This document shows, piece by piece, positions 26,595 to 38,577 of a stretch of 64,000 nucleotides of DNA. Within the stretch, counting starts at the first letter, position 1, and every line of letters starts with the position of its first letter. The notes below the pieces were generated by a model that saw nothing but the letters and a program-made list of their open reading frames with translations, searched no databases and had not been told where the DNA came from. The translations under genes and the position numbers were made by a program. The stretch comes from PMG-095 sp049324695 (GTDB lineage: Bacteria > Myxococcota_A > Polyangia > Polyangiales > Polyangiaceae), in assembly GCA_049324695.1 (NCBI GenBank), contig JBMOMJ010000067.1:62001-126000 (forward strand), in the 5' to 3' direction.

Positions 26595-26701
26595 GGCCTC
26601 CAGGTCTTGAAGGGAAAACTCATCGAGACGCTTGAGCCGTGGACCTTGCGGCAGCGTCGAGATGCGCTCCGAAGAACGCGGCGGCTCGCTTTCGGGCTCT
26701 G

Positions 26702-26872
26702 TCAGTGTTGCGTCGTGGTGGCGTCACCGGCTTGGGGACGCCGGAGAGAGAGTGTACCGAAGAAGATGCCCAGGGTGACCCCGAGAACGACGAGCTGAGC
26801 GCCGAAAGCGCCTTGCGACGCCATGACGGCGACAGGGATCGGGGCAAGAAGGTACCAGGGGTTGAACTTCAT
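26702..26872 (-). CDS. 56-residue membrane protein
   Basis: From ATG 26872 it reads MKFNPWYLLAPIPVAVMASQ, then GAFGAQLVVLGVTLGIFFGT and a short polar tail SLRRPQAGDATTTQH. Two closely spaced hydrophobic segments make a hairpin or one long span. GGAGA lies about 11 nt before the start. Longer readings in other frames here have no such pattern. It is oriented with the gene at 25608, about 100 bp upstream. Function unknown. Confidence 0.55.
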   Translation of the reverse strand: MKFNPWYLLAPIPVAVMASQGAFGAQLVVLGVTLGIFFGTLSLRRPQAGDATTTQH

Positions 26873-27189
26873 TCTGTTCGGGTCTCCACGGCTGACGGCT
26901 CATCTCGAGCCCAAGCCCCCTGCTAGTCGGCGGAAGTTAAGCGAACCCTAGGTGCGATAAAGTAAGTACAGGTAAGGAATGCTGCCACAGATGTCGTGGG
27001 CGGGGCAAAGAGTTACCGATGCGCGACGACGCGTTCAAGAGCCTGTGGCGGAGCCTGCTTATTTATGTGGGTGGATGAAGGTCTGAGTGAGCAAAGGTCA
27101 GCAGATAGGCGAAGCCCGCGGGAAAGTTCGGGAATTCGTGGCGAATGCTCGCGCTCAAACCAAAGAACAGTGTACCGTCGTGGGGCGTG
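26873..27189. other. Intergenic region between divergent units
   Basis: About 317 bp between the 56-residue gene (minus) and the lipoprotein gene at 27190 (plus). It should hold both promoters. A short minus-strand reading near 27063-27185 encodes a plausible protein tail (HDGTLFFGLSASIRHEF, then FPAGFAYLLTFAHSD) but has no clear start and a stop close upstream; it may be a gene remnant. No hairpin or known RNA was recognised. Confidence 0.4.
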
Positions 27190-27699
27190 ATGCCCCCGTG
27201 TTGTCACCGAGTTCTGCGCGCAACGATAGTGGCGTTGTTGCTGGGTGGATGCGGTGAGCACGGGCTGCTGCCTACGACGGTCGATCCGGGACCGGACTTC
27301 AGCGTGGCGGACGTCGTATTCGATTCGGGCTTCTACTACTGCAAAGTCGAACCGATGTTGATGGAGCAGCGCTGCGCCGGGGGCGATGCTTCGAAAGGCG
27401 ATGCCGCGAACGGCTGCCACGCGACCACCACTAGCTTCCGGCTTAGCGAGTACATGCCGCTCGTGGCGGACAGCTGTGGGGGTGGCGTGATGCCCGGAAC
27501 CGTGACGATTCCGCAGATTGCCCAGCAAAATTATCAGAGTGCGCAGGCTCGTATGCGGCGCACACCCGACGGACCGCCCCCGGCGCCGCTCCTCTCGCGG
27601 CCGACGGGTAAGGCTCAGCACCCGCGCGTCATCTTCGAGTCGATGAGCGCCGAGGCAGATCTGATTCGACAATGGGCCACGCAATTCTCAACGCAGTGA
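27190..27699 (+). CDS. Lipoprotein with split Cys...CysHis (haem-like) motif
   Basis: About 169 residues from ATG 27190. It has a lipoprotein signal ending LLLGGC. The mature part has VEPMLMEQRC, then 13 residues, then CHATTTSFRL. This looks like the V/I-x-P-x-L...CxxCH of planctomycete-type cytochrome domains, but with a long insert between the two Cys. Two more Cys (in FYYCK and ADSCGGG) could form a disulfide. Whether haem is bound is open. The stop overlaps the start of the next gene by 28 bp, so the genes are coupled. Confidence 0.65.
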   Translation: MPPCCHRVLRATIVALLLGGCGEHGLLPTTVDPGPDFSVADVVFDSGFYYCKVEPMLMEQRCAGGDASKGDAANGCHATTTSFRLSEYMPLVADSCGGGVMPGTVTIPQIAQQNYQSAQARMRRTPDGPPPAPLLSRPTGKAQHPRVIFESMSAEADLIRQWATQFSTQ

Positions 27700-28442
27700 G
27701 GGCGCTGGCTCTGGCGAGCCTTCTGGTGGCGGCGCCTGTGGTAGCGGCGTCCGGAGATCCGGAAGCGTTTGCGCGCGTGGTCGTGTACGAAACCGATCTG
27801 CGATCCGGTCCCGGCGTTTCGTATCGCGTCGTTCATCGGGCGCGCCGCGGTGAAGCGTTTGTCATCAAGACACGCGAAACCAAAGGTTACTGGTTAGAAG
27901 TCGAACTCGCCGACGGTCGCACCGCCTATGTTTTGGGCGACACGGTCGAGACGGTGGGCGTCGATGGCGACGAGCAGCAGGGTATGCCCAAGCGCTTTGG
28001 TGTGTTCGCGCCGCCGGCACTGCAGCAGGCGCGCGGCGGCTTTGCGTTGCTCGCTGGCATCTACGATCGACAGGGTTACACGGAGGTGCGTCCCGCCTTC
28101 GTGATCGCGCCGGCGATCGCGTTCGAGCCGTACGTTGGGCTCGCGTTGCAGTCGGATAGTCGCCGCATCATGTACGGCGCCGCGGGGACCTTGAACCTGG
28201 CTCCTGATTGGCCGATAGCTCCCTTCGTCGAACTTGGCTTTGGCGGTGTTCTCGAGTCTCCGAAGGACGAGTTCGTGCGGCGCGAACGCAAGTGGTTTCA
28301 TTCGCGAGCGGGCGGAGGTTTGCTGCTTTCGTTGCGATTGCGCGTGCTGGTTCGGCTCGAAGCCACGAACGTGGTCTTGTTTGGTGAGGACAGCTACCAA
28401 AACACGCAGGCGTACGTCGCCGGGCTTGGGACCTACTTTTAA
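27672..28442 (+). CDS. SH3-domain beta-barrel outer membrane protein (hypothetical)
   Basis: A 256-residue protein with a signal peptide (LALASLLVAAPVVAAS). Residues 35-95 form a bacterial SH3-type domain (YETDLRSGPGVSYRVVHRAR, then GYWLEVELADGRTAYV). From about 115 to the end, alternating strands finish with YVAGLGTYF; the terminal Phe suits outer-membrane assembly. It sits in a run of secreted proteins with the split-motif lipoprotein and DUF4266/DUF3570. Confidence 0.65.
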   Translation: MGHAILNAVRALALASLLVAAPVVAASGDPEAFARVVVYETDLRSGPGVSYRVVHRARRGEAFVIKTRETKGYWLEVELADGRTAYVLGDTVETVGVDGDEQQGMPKRFGVFAPPALQQARGGFALLAGIYDRQGYTEVRPAFVIAPAIAFEPYVGLALQSDSRRIMYGAAGTLNLAPDWPIAPFVELGFGGVLESPKDEFVRRERKWFHSRAGGGLLLSLRLRVLVRLEATNVVLFGEDSYQNTQAYVAGLGTYF

Positions 28443-28453
28443 AGGAGGCGGAC

Positions 28454-28702
28454 ATGCGGGGATTCGCGGCCATTCAAAGACTCTCAACTCGCGTGAGCGC
28501 AGCATTCGTGCTGGCGAGCCTCGCGGCGCTGGCGAGCGGCTGCGCCACCGTGCGGCCCGAACAGCGCGCGATTTTGGCCGATCCGGTCATGCAGTTCGAC
28601 GGTGACTCGAGCGAGGCGGCGGGGCGGCAACACGTGCTGGAGAATCGCGAAGCGGCGATCGGCAGCGGCTCGATCAAGGGCGGCGGCTGCGGCTGCAACT
28701 GA
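28454..28702 (+). CDS. DUF4266 lipoprotein
   Basis: An 82-residue lipoprotein with a strong AAAGGAGG ribosome site at 28441. The signal ends in LASGC, then come ATVRPEQRAILADPVMQF and a conserved C-terminus GGGCGCN. The DUF4266 family is defined by the ADPxMQF segment and by this terminal Cys-x-Cys. It is usually encoded next to DUF3570, often with a thioredoxin-like protein and an ApbE flavin transferase, which are missing here. A redox or metal role for the Cys pair is plausible but unproven. Confidence 0.85.
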   Translation: MRGFAAIQRLSTRVSAAFVLASLAALASGCATVRPEQRAILADPVMQFDGDSSEAAGRQHVLENREAAIGSGSIKGGGCGCN

Positions 28703-28718
28703 GGTGGGGCACCAGCGC

Positions 28719-29981
28719 GTGAAGCTTTCTCCCGACCGGCGCCGCTCGAGCTCACGACTTCTTTCTGGGGTCGTGCTGTGCGTGCTTGGCCTTTCGGCGG
28801 CGCCGGCGGCGGCTCAAGTGGTGAACGCCGACGTGCGCACCAATGCGTTCATCGAGCCGAGTCCGTCGAGCAAGCTCATCGTGATCAATCCGGAGGTCGG
28901 TGTGAGCGCCGCGCCGGCGGAGTTTCTGAAGATCAATGCTGGCTACCAAGCGGACATCGTGAGCGGCGCGAGCGAGTCGGTGAAAGCGGGGCGCCTTGCG
29001 GGTGTGGACGTCGTGTCTGCCGCGACCTCGTTTCACGATACGCGCCACGAAGCGCGCGGTGGTTTCAGCCTGATTCGTGAAGCGACCGAGCTCACCGCGG
29101 GCTATAGCTACGGCACCGAAAGCGACTATCGCTCCCAAGCCATTTCGGTGAGCGCCGCCACGAACTTCCTGCAGCGCAACACCGAGCTCCGGCTTTCGTA
29201 TGCGCGCGGTTTCGACAAGGTCTGCACGGCGCGTTTCGCCAGCGCGGACGATCCCAGCGTGCGCGCACCACTCGACAGCTCCAAGGGCTGCTTCACGAGC
29301 GCGGCGGATCGTTCATCGCGAAGCGTGGACATCGACAGCTTTCAGGCCGGCTGGACGCAGACGTGGACGCCGGTCATCGCAACACAGCTAAACCTGACCG
29401 CGTCACTTCAGCATGGCTTTCTCGGTAACCCGTATCGCGGCGTGGTGATCGCGTCGGCGGGCGACGTGGCGCTCGAAAATCATCCAGAGAACCGCGCGCG
29501 CGGGGCAGCTGCCTTTCGGCTACGGCTTTATGCGCGCCCGATCAAGACGGCGTTCGGCGTGGGTGCCCACGTTTACCGCGACACTTGGGAAATCCTGGCG
29601 GGAACACTGTCGCTAGATGCGGAGCGTTATTTGCTCCCCGGGTTACGGCTGCAGGTGCGAGCGCGCTACTACGCGCAGAGCGCGGCCCTCTTTTATAGCG
29701 ATGACTACACCGGTGGGGAGCCCGAGGCTGGCCCGCGCGGCCAGTACTGGACCGGCGATCGCGAGCTGTCGCGGTTGCAGAGCTACGCGCTGGGGGCGCG
29801 CCTGGCGTATGCCAAACGTGGCGCACCCGGCGCTCGCATCCTCGGAGCGCTGCTTGGGATCTCCACGTCGTTGAGCTTCGATCTCATGAAGACCAAGCTC
29901 AATGACTTCACTTGGGGCGGCATCGTGCCGAACGACACGTTGGCGCTGCTCGGAAGCCTCGGGATCAGCGGCGACTTCTGA
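28719..29981 (+). CDS. DUF3570 outer membrane protein
   Basis: About 420 residues from GTG 28719, with a signal peptide ending APAAAQ. The mature part is a long series of amphipathic strands (for example ATELTAGYSYGTESDYRSQA and AYSFKL-like strands) ending in LLGSLGISGDF with a terminal Phe, as expected for a beta-barrel. DUF3570 is normally paired with DUF4266, which ends 16 bp upstream here. The pair is likely part of an extracytoplasmic redox or electron-transfer unit; its substrate is unknown. Confidence 0.82.
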   Translation: MKLSPDRRRSSSRLLSGVVLCVLGLSAAPAAAQVVNADVRTNAFIEPSPSSKLIVINPEVGVSAAPAEFLKINAGYQADIVSGASESVKAGRLAGVDVVSAATSFHDTRHEARGGFSLIREATELTAGYSYGTESDYRSQAISVSAATNFLQRNTELRLSYARGFDKVCTARFASADDPSVRAPLDSSKGCFTSAADRSSRSVDIDSFQAGWTQTWTPVIATQLNLTASLQHGFLGNPYRGVVIASAGDVALENHPENRARGAAAFRLRLYARPIKTAFGVGAHVYRDTWEILAGTLSLDAERYLLPGLRLQVRARYYAQSAALFYSDDYTGGEPEAGPRGQYWTGDRELSRLQSYALGARLAYAKRGAPGARILGALLGISTSLSFDLMKTKLNDFTWGGIVPNDTLALLGSLGISGDF

Positions 29982-30029
29982 CTGGAGCGAGCGGAGCGCA
30001 GCACTGTCGCCGCGCGCCCCGCGTCTTCG

Positions 30030-31403
30030 TCAGCCGCGTTCGCCGCGCAAGCCGTGTTTACGGGCCAAGTCGTAAAGGTGCTTGCGGTCCATCTTGGCTT
30101 CGCGAGCGGCGGCGCTGATGTTGCCGGCGTGCCGATCGAGCAACCACGAAACGTAGCGGCGCTCGAAATCGGCTTCGAAATCGGCGCGCACTTCGCGGTA
30201 GCTCTTGCCAGGTTCGAAAGCGGGGAAGGGCGCCTGCACAGTGCCGACCGGCGTCGCCGAGACCGGTACATCGACGAGCCGCACGTCGCGTTCACCACCG
30301 GCGGCGGCCACGTAGATGGCTCGATCGAGAACGTTTCGGAGTTCACGCACATTGCCGGGCCAATCGTGTGCGCTGAGCGCCGCCAACGTCTCGCGGCTGA
30401 GCGTCACGTTCGCTGCCGAAGGCACGCGTTTGCGCGCCTGGTCTAGAAAGCGCTCGACCAGCGCCGGAATATCTTCACGCCGCTGACGGAGCGGAGGAAC
30501 CGTGACCGGTACCACCGACAAGCGGAAGTACAGATCTTCACGGAACTTGCCGCGCTCGACCTCTTCACGCAGGTTGCGCTTCGTCGCCGCGATGATGCGC
30601 GCTTCGGTGCGCATCGTCTTGTTCCCACCGACGCGCCGGAACTCACCCGACTCCAGCACACGCAAGAGCTTCGGTTGAACGTCGAGCGGAAGCTCGCCAA
30701 CTTCGTCCAAGAACACGGTGCCGCGACCGGCGAGCTCGAACGCGCCTTGGCGTGCCGCGACTGCACCCGTGTATGCGCCGCGCTCGTGACCAAAGAGCTC
30801 GCTCTCGATCAGGTTGTAGCTGATGGCGCCACAGTCCACGACCACGAACTCACTGTCGCGCCGCGCGCTCTGTTGATGAATCGAGCGCGCCAGCACGTCT
30901 TTACCGGTGCCGGTTTCACCTTCGATCAGCACACACGCATCAGTGGGTGCGATGCGCTCGAGCAACCCGAAGATGCTGCGCATCGCCAGGCTGGCGCCGA
31001 TCACGTCGCCGAACTGCGGCGACTCGCTGGGTAGGATCTGTGCGCGGTTCGGCTCCGAACGCAGCACGAGCTCCACGTTTCCCACCGTGATCGTCGAGCC
31101 GGGTTCTATCGTCGCTTCGCGCACGGCGGTGCGACCAACGCGAGTCTGATTGGTGGAACCCAAATCGCGCACGACGATGCCGTCGGCGCGGCGCTCCAAA
31201 ACACAGTGATGTCGCGACACCGTGTCGTCGGGGAGGACCAGGTCATTGTCGGGCGCTTTGCCCACCGTGAGCTGGTCACCCACTTTGAGTTTTTTGCCAC
31301 GTGCGCCACCACTCACGACGAGCAATACGAGCTCATCCGGTAAGGGTGGAACGCTGCCTTGAGCGCGCGTCGAGATTTCCGGGGGCTGTGAGGGTTGAGT
31401 CAC
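30030..31403 (-). CDS. FHA-domain sigma-54-dependent transcriptional activator
   Basis: A 457-residue regulator from GTG 31403. An FHA domain (about 25-115; TVSRHHCVLE and LGSTNQTRVG) replaces the usual receiver domain. The AAA+ domain has GETGTGKD (162-169), ESELFGHERGAYTGA (sigma-54 contact loop at 209-214) and FLDEVGELPLD (Walker B). A Fis-type helix-turn-helix ends the protein (NISAAAREAKMDRKHLYDLA). FHA-type activators are common in myxobacteria and answer Ser/Thr kinase signals. The start overlaps the stop of the upstream membrane protein (GTGA). Confidence 0.92.
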   Translation of the reverse strand: MTQPSQPPEISTRAQGSVPPLPDELVLLVVSGGARGKKLKVGDQLTVGKAPDNDLVLPDDTVSRHHCVLERRADGIVVRDLGSTNQTRVGRTAVREATIEPGSTITVGNVELVLRSEPNRAQILPSESPQFGDVIGASLAMRSIFGLLERIAPTDACVLIEGETGTGKDVLARSIHQQSARRDSEFVVVDCGAISYNLIESELFGHERGAYTGAVAARQGAFELAGRGTVFLDEVGELPLDVQPKLLRVLESGEFRRVGGNKTMRTEARIIAATKRNLREEVERGKFREDLYFRLSVVPVTVPPLRQRREDIPALVERFLDQARKRVPSAANVTLSRETLAALSAHDWPGNVRELRNVLDRAIYVAAAGGERDVRLVDVPVSATPVGTVQAPFPAFEPGKSYREVRADFEADFERRYVSWLLDRHAGNISAAAREAKMDRKHLYDLARKHGLRGERG

Positions 31404-31828
31404 TCCGAACCTTCCGCTTCGAACACCACGAGGGTCTCGTCTGCCGTCAGAGTAACCCGACGCGCGCGGCTTGTCTCCGACTTCGTGGGGGCGGAAGGCC
31501 CCGAATTGGCTCCATACGTGAGCTCAAGTAGGACAATGTAGTCACCGTCTGGAAGGTTAATTTTTTCACGTACTTCGCGCGGGGGAGGGTTCGCGAGCGC
31601 CACGGAGAGACCGTGCGACGCCTCCGCCTCGCCAACCGGTGTGAAGCTCGCGGTCAACCGGGTTGCTCCATCCGAGGAGGCGGCACCGCCGGGCAGGCGG
31701 AAGACCACGACGTGCTCGCGGGGAACGGATCCCTTGAACCATTGGGTCACGACCAGCACACCAACAACGACGACGACCGCGCCACCCAACTTGCGGAACC
31801 GGTTCCTGTCACCCGCTTGCGAGGTCAT
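31400..31828 (-). CDS. Small single-span membrane protein upstream of the FHA regulator
   Basis: A 142-residue protein: basic N-terminus, one membrane helix (LGGAVVVVVGVLVVTQWF, about 14-31) and a beta-rich extracytoplasmic domain (for example GDYIVLLELTYGANSG, VTLTADETLVVFEAEGSE). It overlaps the FHA regulator by four bases, so it is probably co-translated with it and may be a signal partner. No family is recognised. Confidence 0.6.
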   Translation of the reverse strand: MTSQAGDRNRFRKLGGAVVVVVGVLVVTQWFKGSVPREHVVVFRLPGGAASSDGATRLTASFTPVGEAEASHGLSVALANPPPREVREKINLPDGDYIVLLELTYGANSGPSAPTKSETSRARRVTLTADETLVVFEAEGSE

Positions 31829-31852
31829 GGGGCCCGCCCACGCGATGTCACG

Positions 31853-32341
31853 TCACTTCTGTTCGGCAGCAGCATTTCGCCTGCGCGCATCGAACAGTCG
31901 CACCAACTTGACGAGGCCGTTCACGGTGCTGTCCGGCAGCTTGAATCCCGGCATCATGCCTCGCCCTTGCCGAATCGCGGTTGCGATCGCTTCGTCATTG
32001 GTTGCCGCCTGCCAGCTCGCGTCGCTCAGGTTGCGGGCGCGGGTCATTGGTCCTTGGGGACCATCGCCCATCCCCATTGCGCCGTGACACTTGGCGCAGT
32101 TCTCGCGCCAGGCTACCAGCGTCACCTCATCGATGCCGAGTGACGAGAGGGTGTTGGAGCCATCGACCTGGCCCTCTTGCGCGGGGTTATCGGATTGATC
32201 GTGATCACTGGCTCGCCATTCGCGGAGATCGCTCGGCGAACGGTTGCACGCTGCGGTCGTGAGCAAGCCAGGCAAAACGACGGCGGCGATGAGCAATACA
32301 TGCCATCGCCGCGCGTACCCTTCGGATTCTCTATTTCGCAA
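31853..32341 (-). CDS. Cytochrome c-family lipoprotein
   Basis: A 162-residue protein. The signal ends LTTAAC, a lipobox. The mature part carries a single c-type haem motif WRENCAKCHGAMG, then a loop like PMTRARNLSDASWQ and a methionine (RQGRGMMPGF) in position to be the distal ligand. It is thus a class I monohaem cytochrome tethered to a membrane. The start used is a TTG at 32341; an internal start is possible. It follows the OmpA-like gene by 15 bp on the same strand. Confidence 0.8.
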   Translation of the reverse strand: MRNRESEGYARRWHVLLIAAVVLPGLLTTAACNRSPSDLREWRASDHDQSDNPAQEGQVDGSNTLSSLGIDEVTLVAWRENCAKCHGAMGMGDGPQGPMTRARNLSDASWQAATNDEAIATAIRQGRGMMPGFKLPDSTVNGLVKLVRLFDARRRNAAAEQK

Positions 32342-32356
32342 AACGGACCTGAATCA

Positions 32357-33019
32357 CTACTCGAAGACCTTGCCGCCGCCCGTCGCGTCGCGACCGAGAT
32401 ACGGCTTGCCGCTCAGCTCGGCGATGCGGAACTCGGTGCGGCGGTTCTTGGCGCGCCCCTCTTCGGTGCTGTTGTCCGCGATTGGGCGCGTTTGGCCGAA
32501 GCCAGTGGCGAGCAGGCGTGCCTTGTCGACGCCTTTTTCGATCAAAAACTTCTTGATGGCGAGCGCGCGATCGCCCGAGAGCTGCTCGTTCGCTGCGGCC
32601 GAGCCGACGTTATCGGTGTGGCCCTCGATGCGGAGCTTGGTGATACGCGGGTTCTCGTCCAAAAACTGCTTGAGCTGCGTGAGCGTCGCTTCCGAGGTGC
32701 CGCCCGCCTTGAAGGTGGCCTTGCCCGTTTCGAACTCAACCGCACCGGGCAGATTGATGACATCCTTGCTGATGGTGGGCTTCTGCTCCGTCGTGGGCGT
32801 GGCAGGAACGGGCGTAGCCGGAGTGGGTGTGGTTGCGGTCGGCGTCGGCGTGGGCGTTGTGACCGGATCAGCAGGAGGGGGAGGAGGCGGGGGAGGAGGA
32901 GCCGCCGAGGGCTGCGCTGCGCCGCCTCCTTGAAACGATGCTGATGCGGTGCACCCGAGAGCGATGCACGGGATCGTCAAGGCAAGCAGTGCAGCAGTCG
33001 AGAACGCTTTTCCGGTCAT
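32357..33019 (-). CDS. OmpA-family lipoprotein
   Basis: A 220-residue protein from ATG 33019, with an AGGAGG site just before it. The signal ends CIALGC (lipobox); then come a proline tract (nine consecutive Pro), Thr/Pro repeats and a C-terminal OmpA domain. The domain shows IEGHTDNVGS and NEQLSGDRA, which bind peptidoglycan. It would link the outer membrane to the wall. It is divergent from dnaE, with about 257 bp between. Confidence 0.9.
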   Translation of the reverse strand: MTGKAFSTAALLALTIPCIALGCTASASFQGGGAAQPSAAPPPPPPPPPADPVTTPTPTPTATTPTPATPVPATPTTEQKPTISKDVINLPGAVEFETGKATFKAGGTSEATLTQLKQFLDENPRITKLRIEGHTDNVGSAAANEQLSGDRALAIKKFLIEKGVDKARLLATGFGQTRPIADNSTEEGRAKNRRTEFRIAELSGKPYLGRDATGGGKVFE

Positions 33020-33276
33020 TAGTTTCCTCCTAAGCCTGCGACGGGGTGCGATGGGTTCCCCGCCGCCCAGCAAATTGAGCGGTAGTCCAAGTGGACGGCG
33101 GGGCGCAAGGGGCCGAGGCTCCTCAACGCACCGCCATTCGATGGACGAGATACGCACGGAACTCCTTCAAACTCCCTCCGCGGGCCCAGTGGCCGGCCTA
33201 TTTCCAGCGGCGCTGTGCGCTTGGCGCGCTCACGCTGCTAGGCTGCGCTCCTTCCGCCGCATGTCTCACACACGCC

Positions 33277-36837
<3,561 letters not shown>

Positions 36838-36891
36838 GCCGTGCGGGCAAACTTGGCGGGTGCCCCCGAGTGCCCGTAGAGTAAGGAGCCA

Positions 36892-38148
36892 ATGCGAGAT
36901 CCGCGCGCAGAGCTCGTTCGCATCGACTCGCACGGTCAGGCGCACGCGATTGGAAACGTCGCGAGTCAGCGTTTGCGTGCGCGCGAAGGCATTTATCGCG
37001 TGTTGCCGGCGCCCGATCACGTCGTGTTCATGCGCTACACCGGCGAGGATGGACGCCGCGACGCCCACGACGGCGCGGTGGTGCGTCTGGCAGGGGAGAT
37101 CACTGCGCCGGGTGCGCTGTGCGACATCGTCGCGCTTCTCGGCCAGACGGGCTGGCGCGGCGAGCTGGTGGTGCTCGACAGTGAGCACTCCCGCAGCATC
37201 TTCTTCGACGGCGGCAACATCGTGGGAGCATGCACCTCGGCGGAGCCCGAGCGCATCGGTCAGGTGCTCTACAAGTTCGGCGCCATCGACGCCGCTCAGC
37301 GCGATCGCGTGCTCGAGGGACAGAGCGGGGGCAAGCGCTTCGGCGAAGTCTTGCTCGAACTCGGCTGGCTGTCGCGCGAGCAGCTGTTTCAGTTCATGTC
37401 GCGCCAGGTTGAAGAAATCGTGTTCTCGGTGCTCGGACTATCCGACGGCACCTTTTTCTTCCTGGATGGCTTCGACGATACGCGGCTAGCAGTGCGGCAT
37501 GCGGTGAGCGCCAGCGCAGTCTTAATGGACAGCGTGACTCGCATGGACGAGGTGCGCTTCTTTCTCCAGAAGATCCCTTCGAGCGCCCACGTTCCGGTGC
37601 GCATCGAAGGAGCCGCCACGAGCGAAGACTTCGCCGCCGTGTTTTCTGCCATCGATGGTAAACGTAGCGTCGAGGAAATCGGGCGCGTTACCGGTCTCGG
37701 CGAGTTCGAGACCACGAAGCAGCTCTACGCACTCATGCAGTCCCATCGGGTTGCGCTGCATCCGCCGCCGGTGAGCGGTGGCCCGACGGCTATCGTCGCG
37801 GCTGCCAACGCGGCCCTCTTTGCTCTCTACTCCGCGGTTGGTGCTCGGGGCGGCGGGGCCGATCTGCGGTCGAGCTTGGGAGCCTTCGCGGTCGGGGCCG
37901 GTGTGTACGACATCTTGCTGCGCGGCGCTGGCCCTGGGCCGAACGGAGAGCTCGATGCGGACGCCGTGGTCGCGAACTCCGCGCTGGTCGCGGCGGGAGC
38001 CGATCCGGTTCACGTGATGCAGCAGATGCTGCACGAATACGTGAGCTTCGCGTTGTTCAGCGCGGGAGCGATCATGGGCTCCGACGCCGAGAGCGAGCTG
38101 GCCAAGCAGGTCGCTCCCATGCTTGCCGTGCTCAGGCCCGTCGCTTGA
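36892..38148 (+). CDS. DUF4388-domain protein
   Basis: A 418-residue soluble protein with TAAGGAG before the ATG. Residues about 70-185 form a DUF4388 domain (GALCDIVALLGQTGWRGELV, then RSIFFDGGNIVGACT, and GEVLLELGWLSREQLFQFM). The rest is helical with no recognised fold. DUF4388 proteins are typical of myxobacteria and related lineages and are tied to signalling and motility. It follows dnaE by 54 bp on the same strand. Confidence 0.82.
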   Translation: MRDPRAELVRIDSHGQAHAIGNVASQRLRAREGIYRVLPAPDHVVFMRYTGEDGRRDAHDGAVVRLAGEITAPGALCDIVALLGQTGWRGELVVLDSEHSRSIFFDGGNIVGACTSAEPERIGQVLYKFGAIDAAQRDRVLEGQSGGKRFGEVLLELGWLSREQLFQFMSRQVEEIVFSVLGLSDGTFFFLDGFDDTRLAVRHAVSASAVLMDSVTRMDEVRFFLQKIPSSAHVPVRIEGAATSEDFAAVFSAIDGKRSVEEIGRVTGLGEFETTKQLYALMQSHRVALHPPPVSGGPTAIVAAANAALFALYSAVGARGGGADLRSSLGAFAVGAGVYDILLRGAGPGPNGELDADAVVANSALVAAGADPVHVMQQMLHEYVSFALFSAGAIMGSDAESELAKQVAPMLAVLRPVA

Positions 38149-38238
38149 GGCTCGAGGTGCTCGGCCGGACGCTCGCAAGCTCGCGGTTGTTCGAACCGAC
38201 ATTTTTGCGCCTCACTGCCGTCAAACGCGCGGCCGCCG

Positions 38239-38267
38239 TTGACCTCGCGCCCGTCTCGTGTGAAAGA
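38239..38267 (+). promoter_or_regulatory. Candidate promoter for tRNA-Lys
   Basis: TTGACC at 38239-38244 is followed after 17 bp by GAAAGA at 38262-38267, 17 bp before the tRNA. The minus-35 hexamer is the same as the one before the polyprenyl synthase gene. The minus-10 match is weak. Confidence 0.35.
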
Positions 38268-38284
38268 GCTCGCCCTCACCGCAC

Positions 38285-38361
38285 GGGTCGATAGCTCAGC
38301 CGGTTAGAGCAGCGGATTTTTAATCCGTTGGTCCAGGGTTCGAATCCCTGTCGACCCACCA
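38285..38361 (+). tRNA. tRNA-Lys (anticodon UUU)
   Basis: A 77-base cloverleaf with acceptor GGGTCGA pairing TCGACCC, the D-arm TAGCTCAG..GGTTAGAGC, an anticodon stem GCGGA/TCCGT around loop TTTTTAA (anticodon TTT), and T-arm GGTTCGAATCC. The CCA end is encoded (38359-38361). It reads AAA and AAG codons. Confidence 0.96.
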
Positions 38362-38368
38362 ACATCCG

Positions 38369-38392
38369 GGCAATCTTGATCGATTGATTGCC
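38369..38392 (+). terminator. Hairpin after tRNA-Lys
   Basis: GGCAATC (38369-38375) pairs with GATTGCC (38386-38392) around a 10-nt loop, starting 8 nt after the tRNA. There is no T-run, so it could be a processing or termination signal. Confidence 0.4.
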
Positions 38393-38577
38393 TCGCTCAG
38401 CGCGGAAAATTCTCGCGCCTCGCGTTTTCAGCAGTCGGCGCGCGACTCCGGCGCACCGGTTTTGGTCTTGCATGTCGATCCGCGGCCGAGCAAGCTACAA
38501 ACCGCTGATCTTGAACTGTGCGTGTGAGCCGCGCTCTCCTTCCGAAACGGGAGCGGCGCCCTCGGAGGAGAGACCCC

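Noticed and set aside
27013..27684. 223-residue minus-strand frame
   Set aside because: It covers the lipoprotein gene at 27190 in antisense and is Arg/His-rich; only the short tail noted in the findings looked protein-like, in a different frame.
33091..33276. In-frame 62-residue extension of DnaE
   Set aside because: It is Arg/Ala-rich, unlike any DnaE N-terminus. The family starts at the HLHVHS segment.
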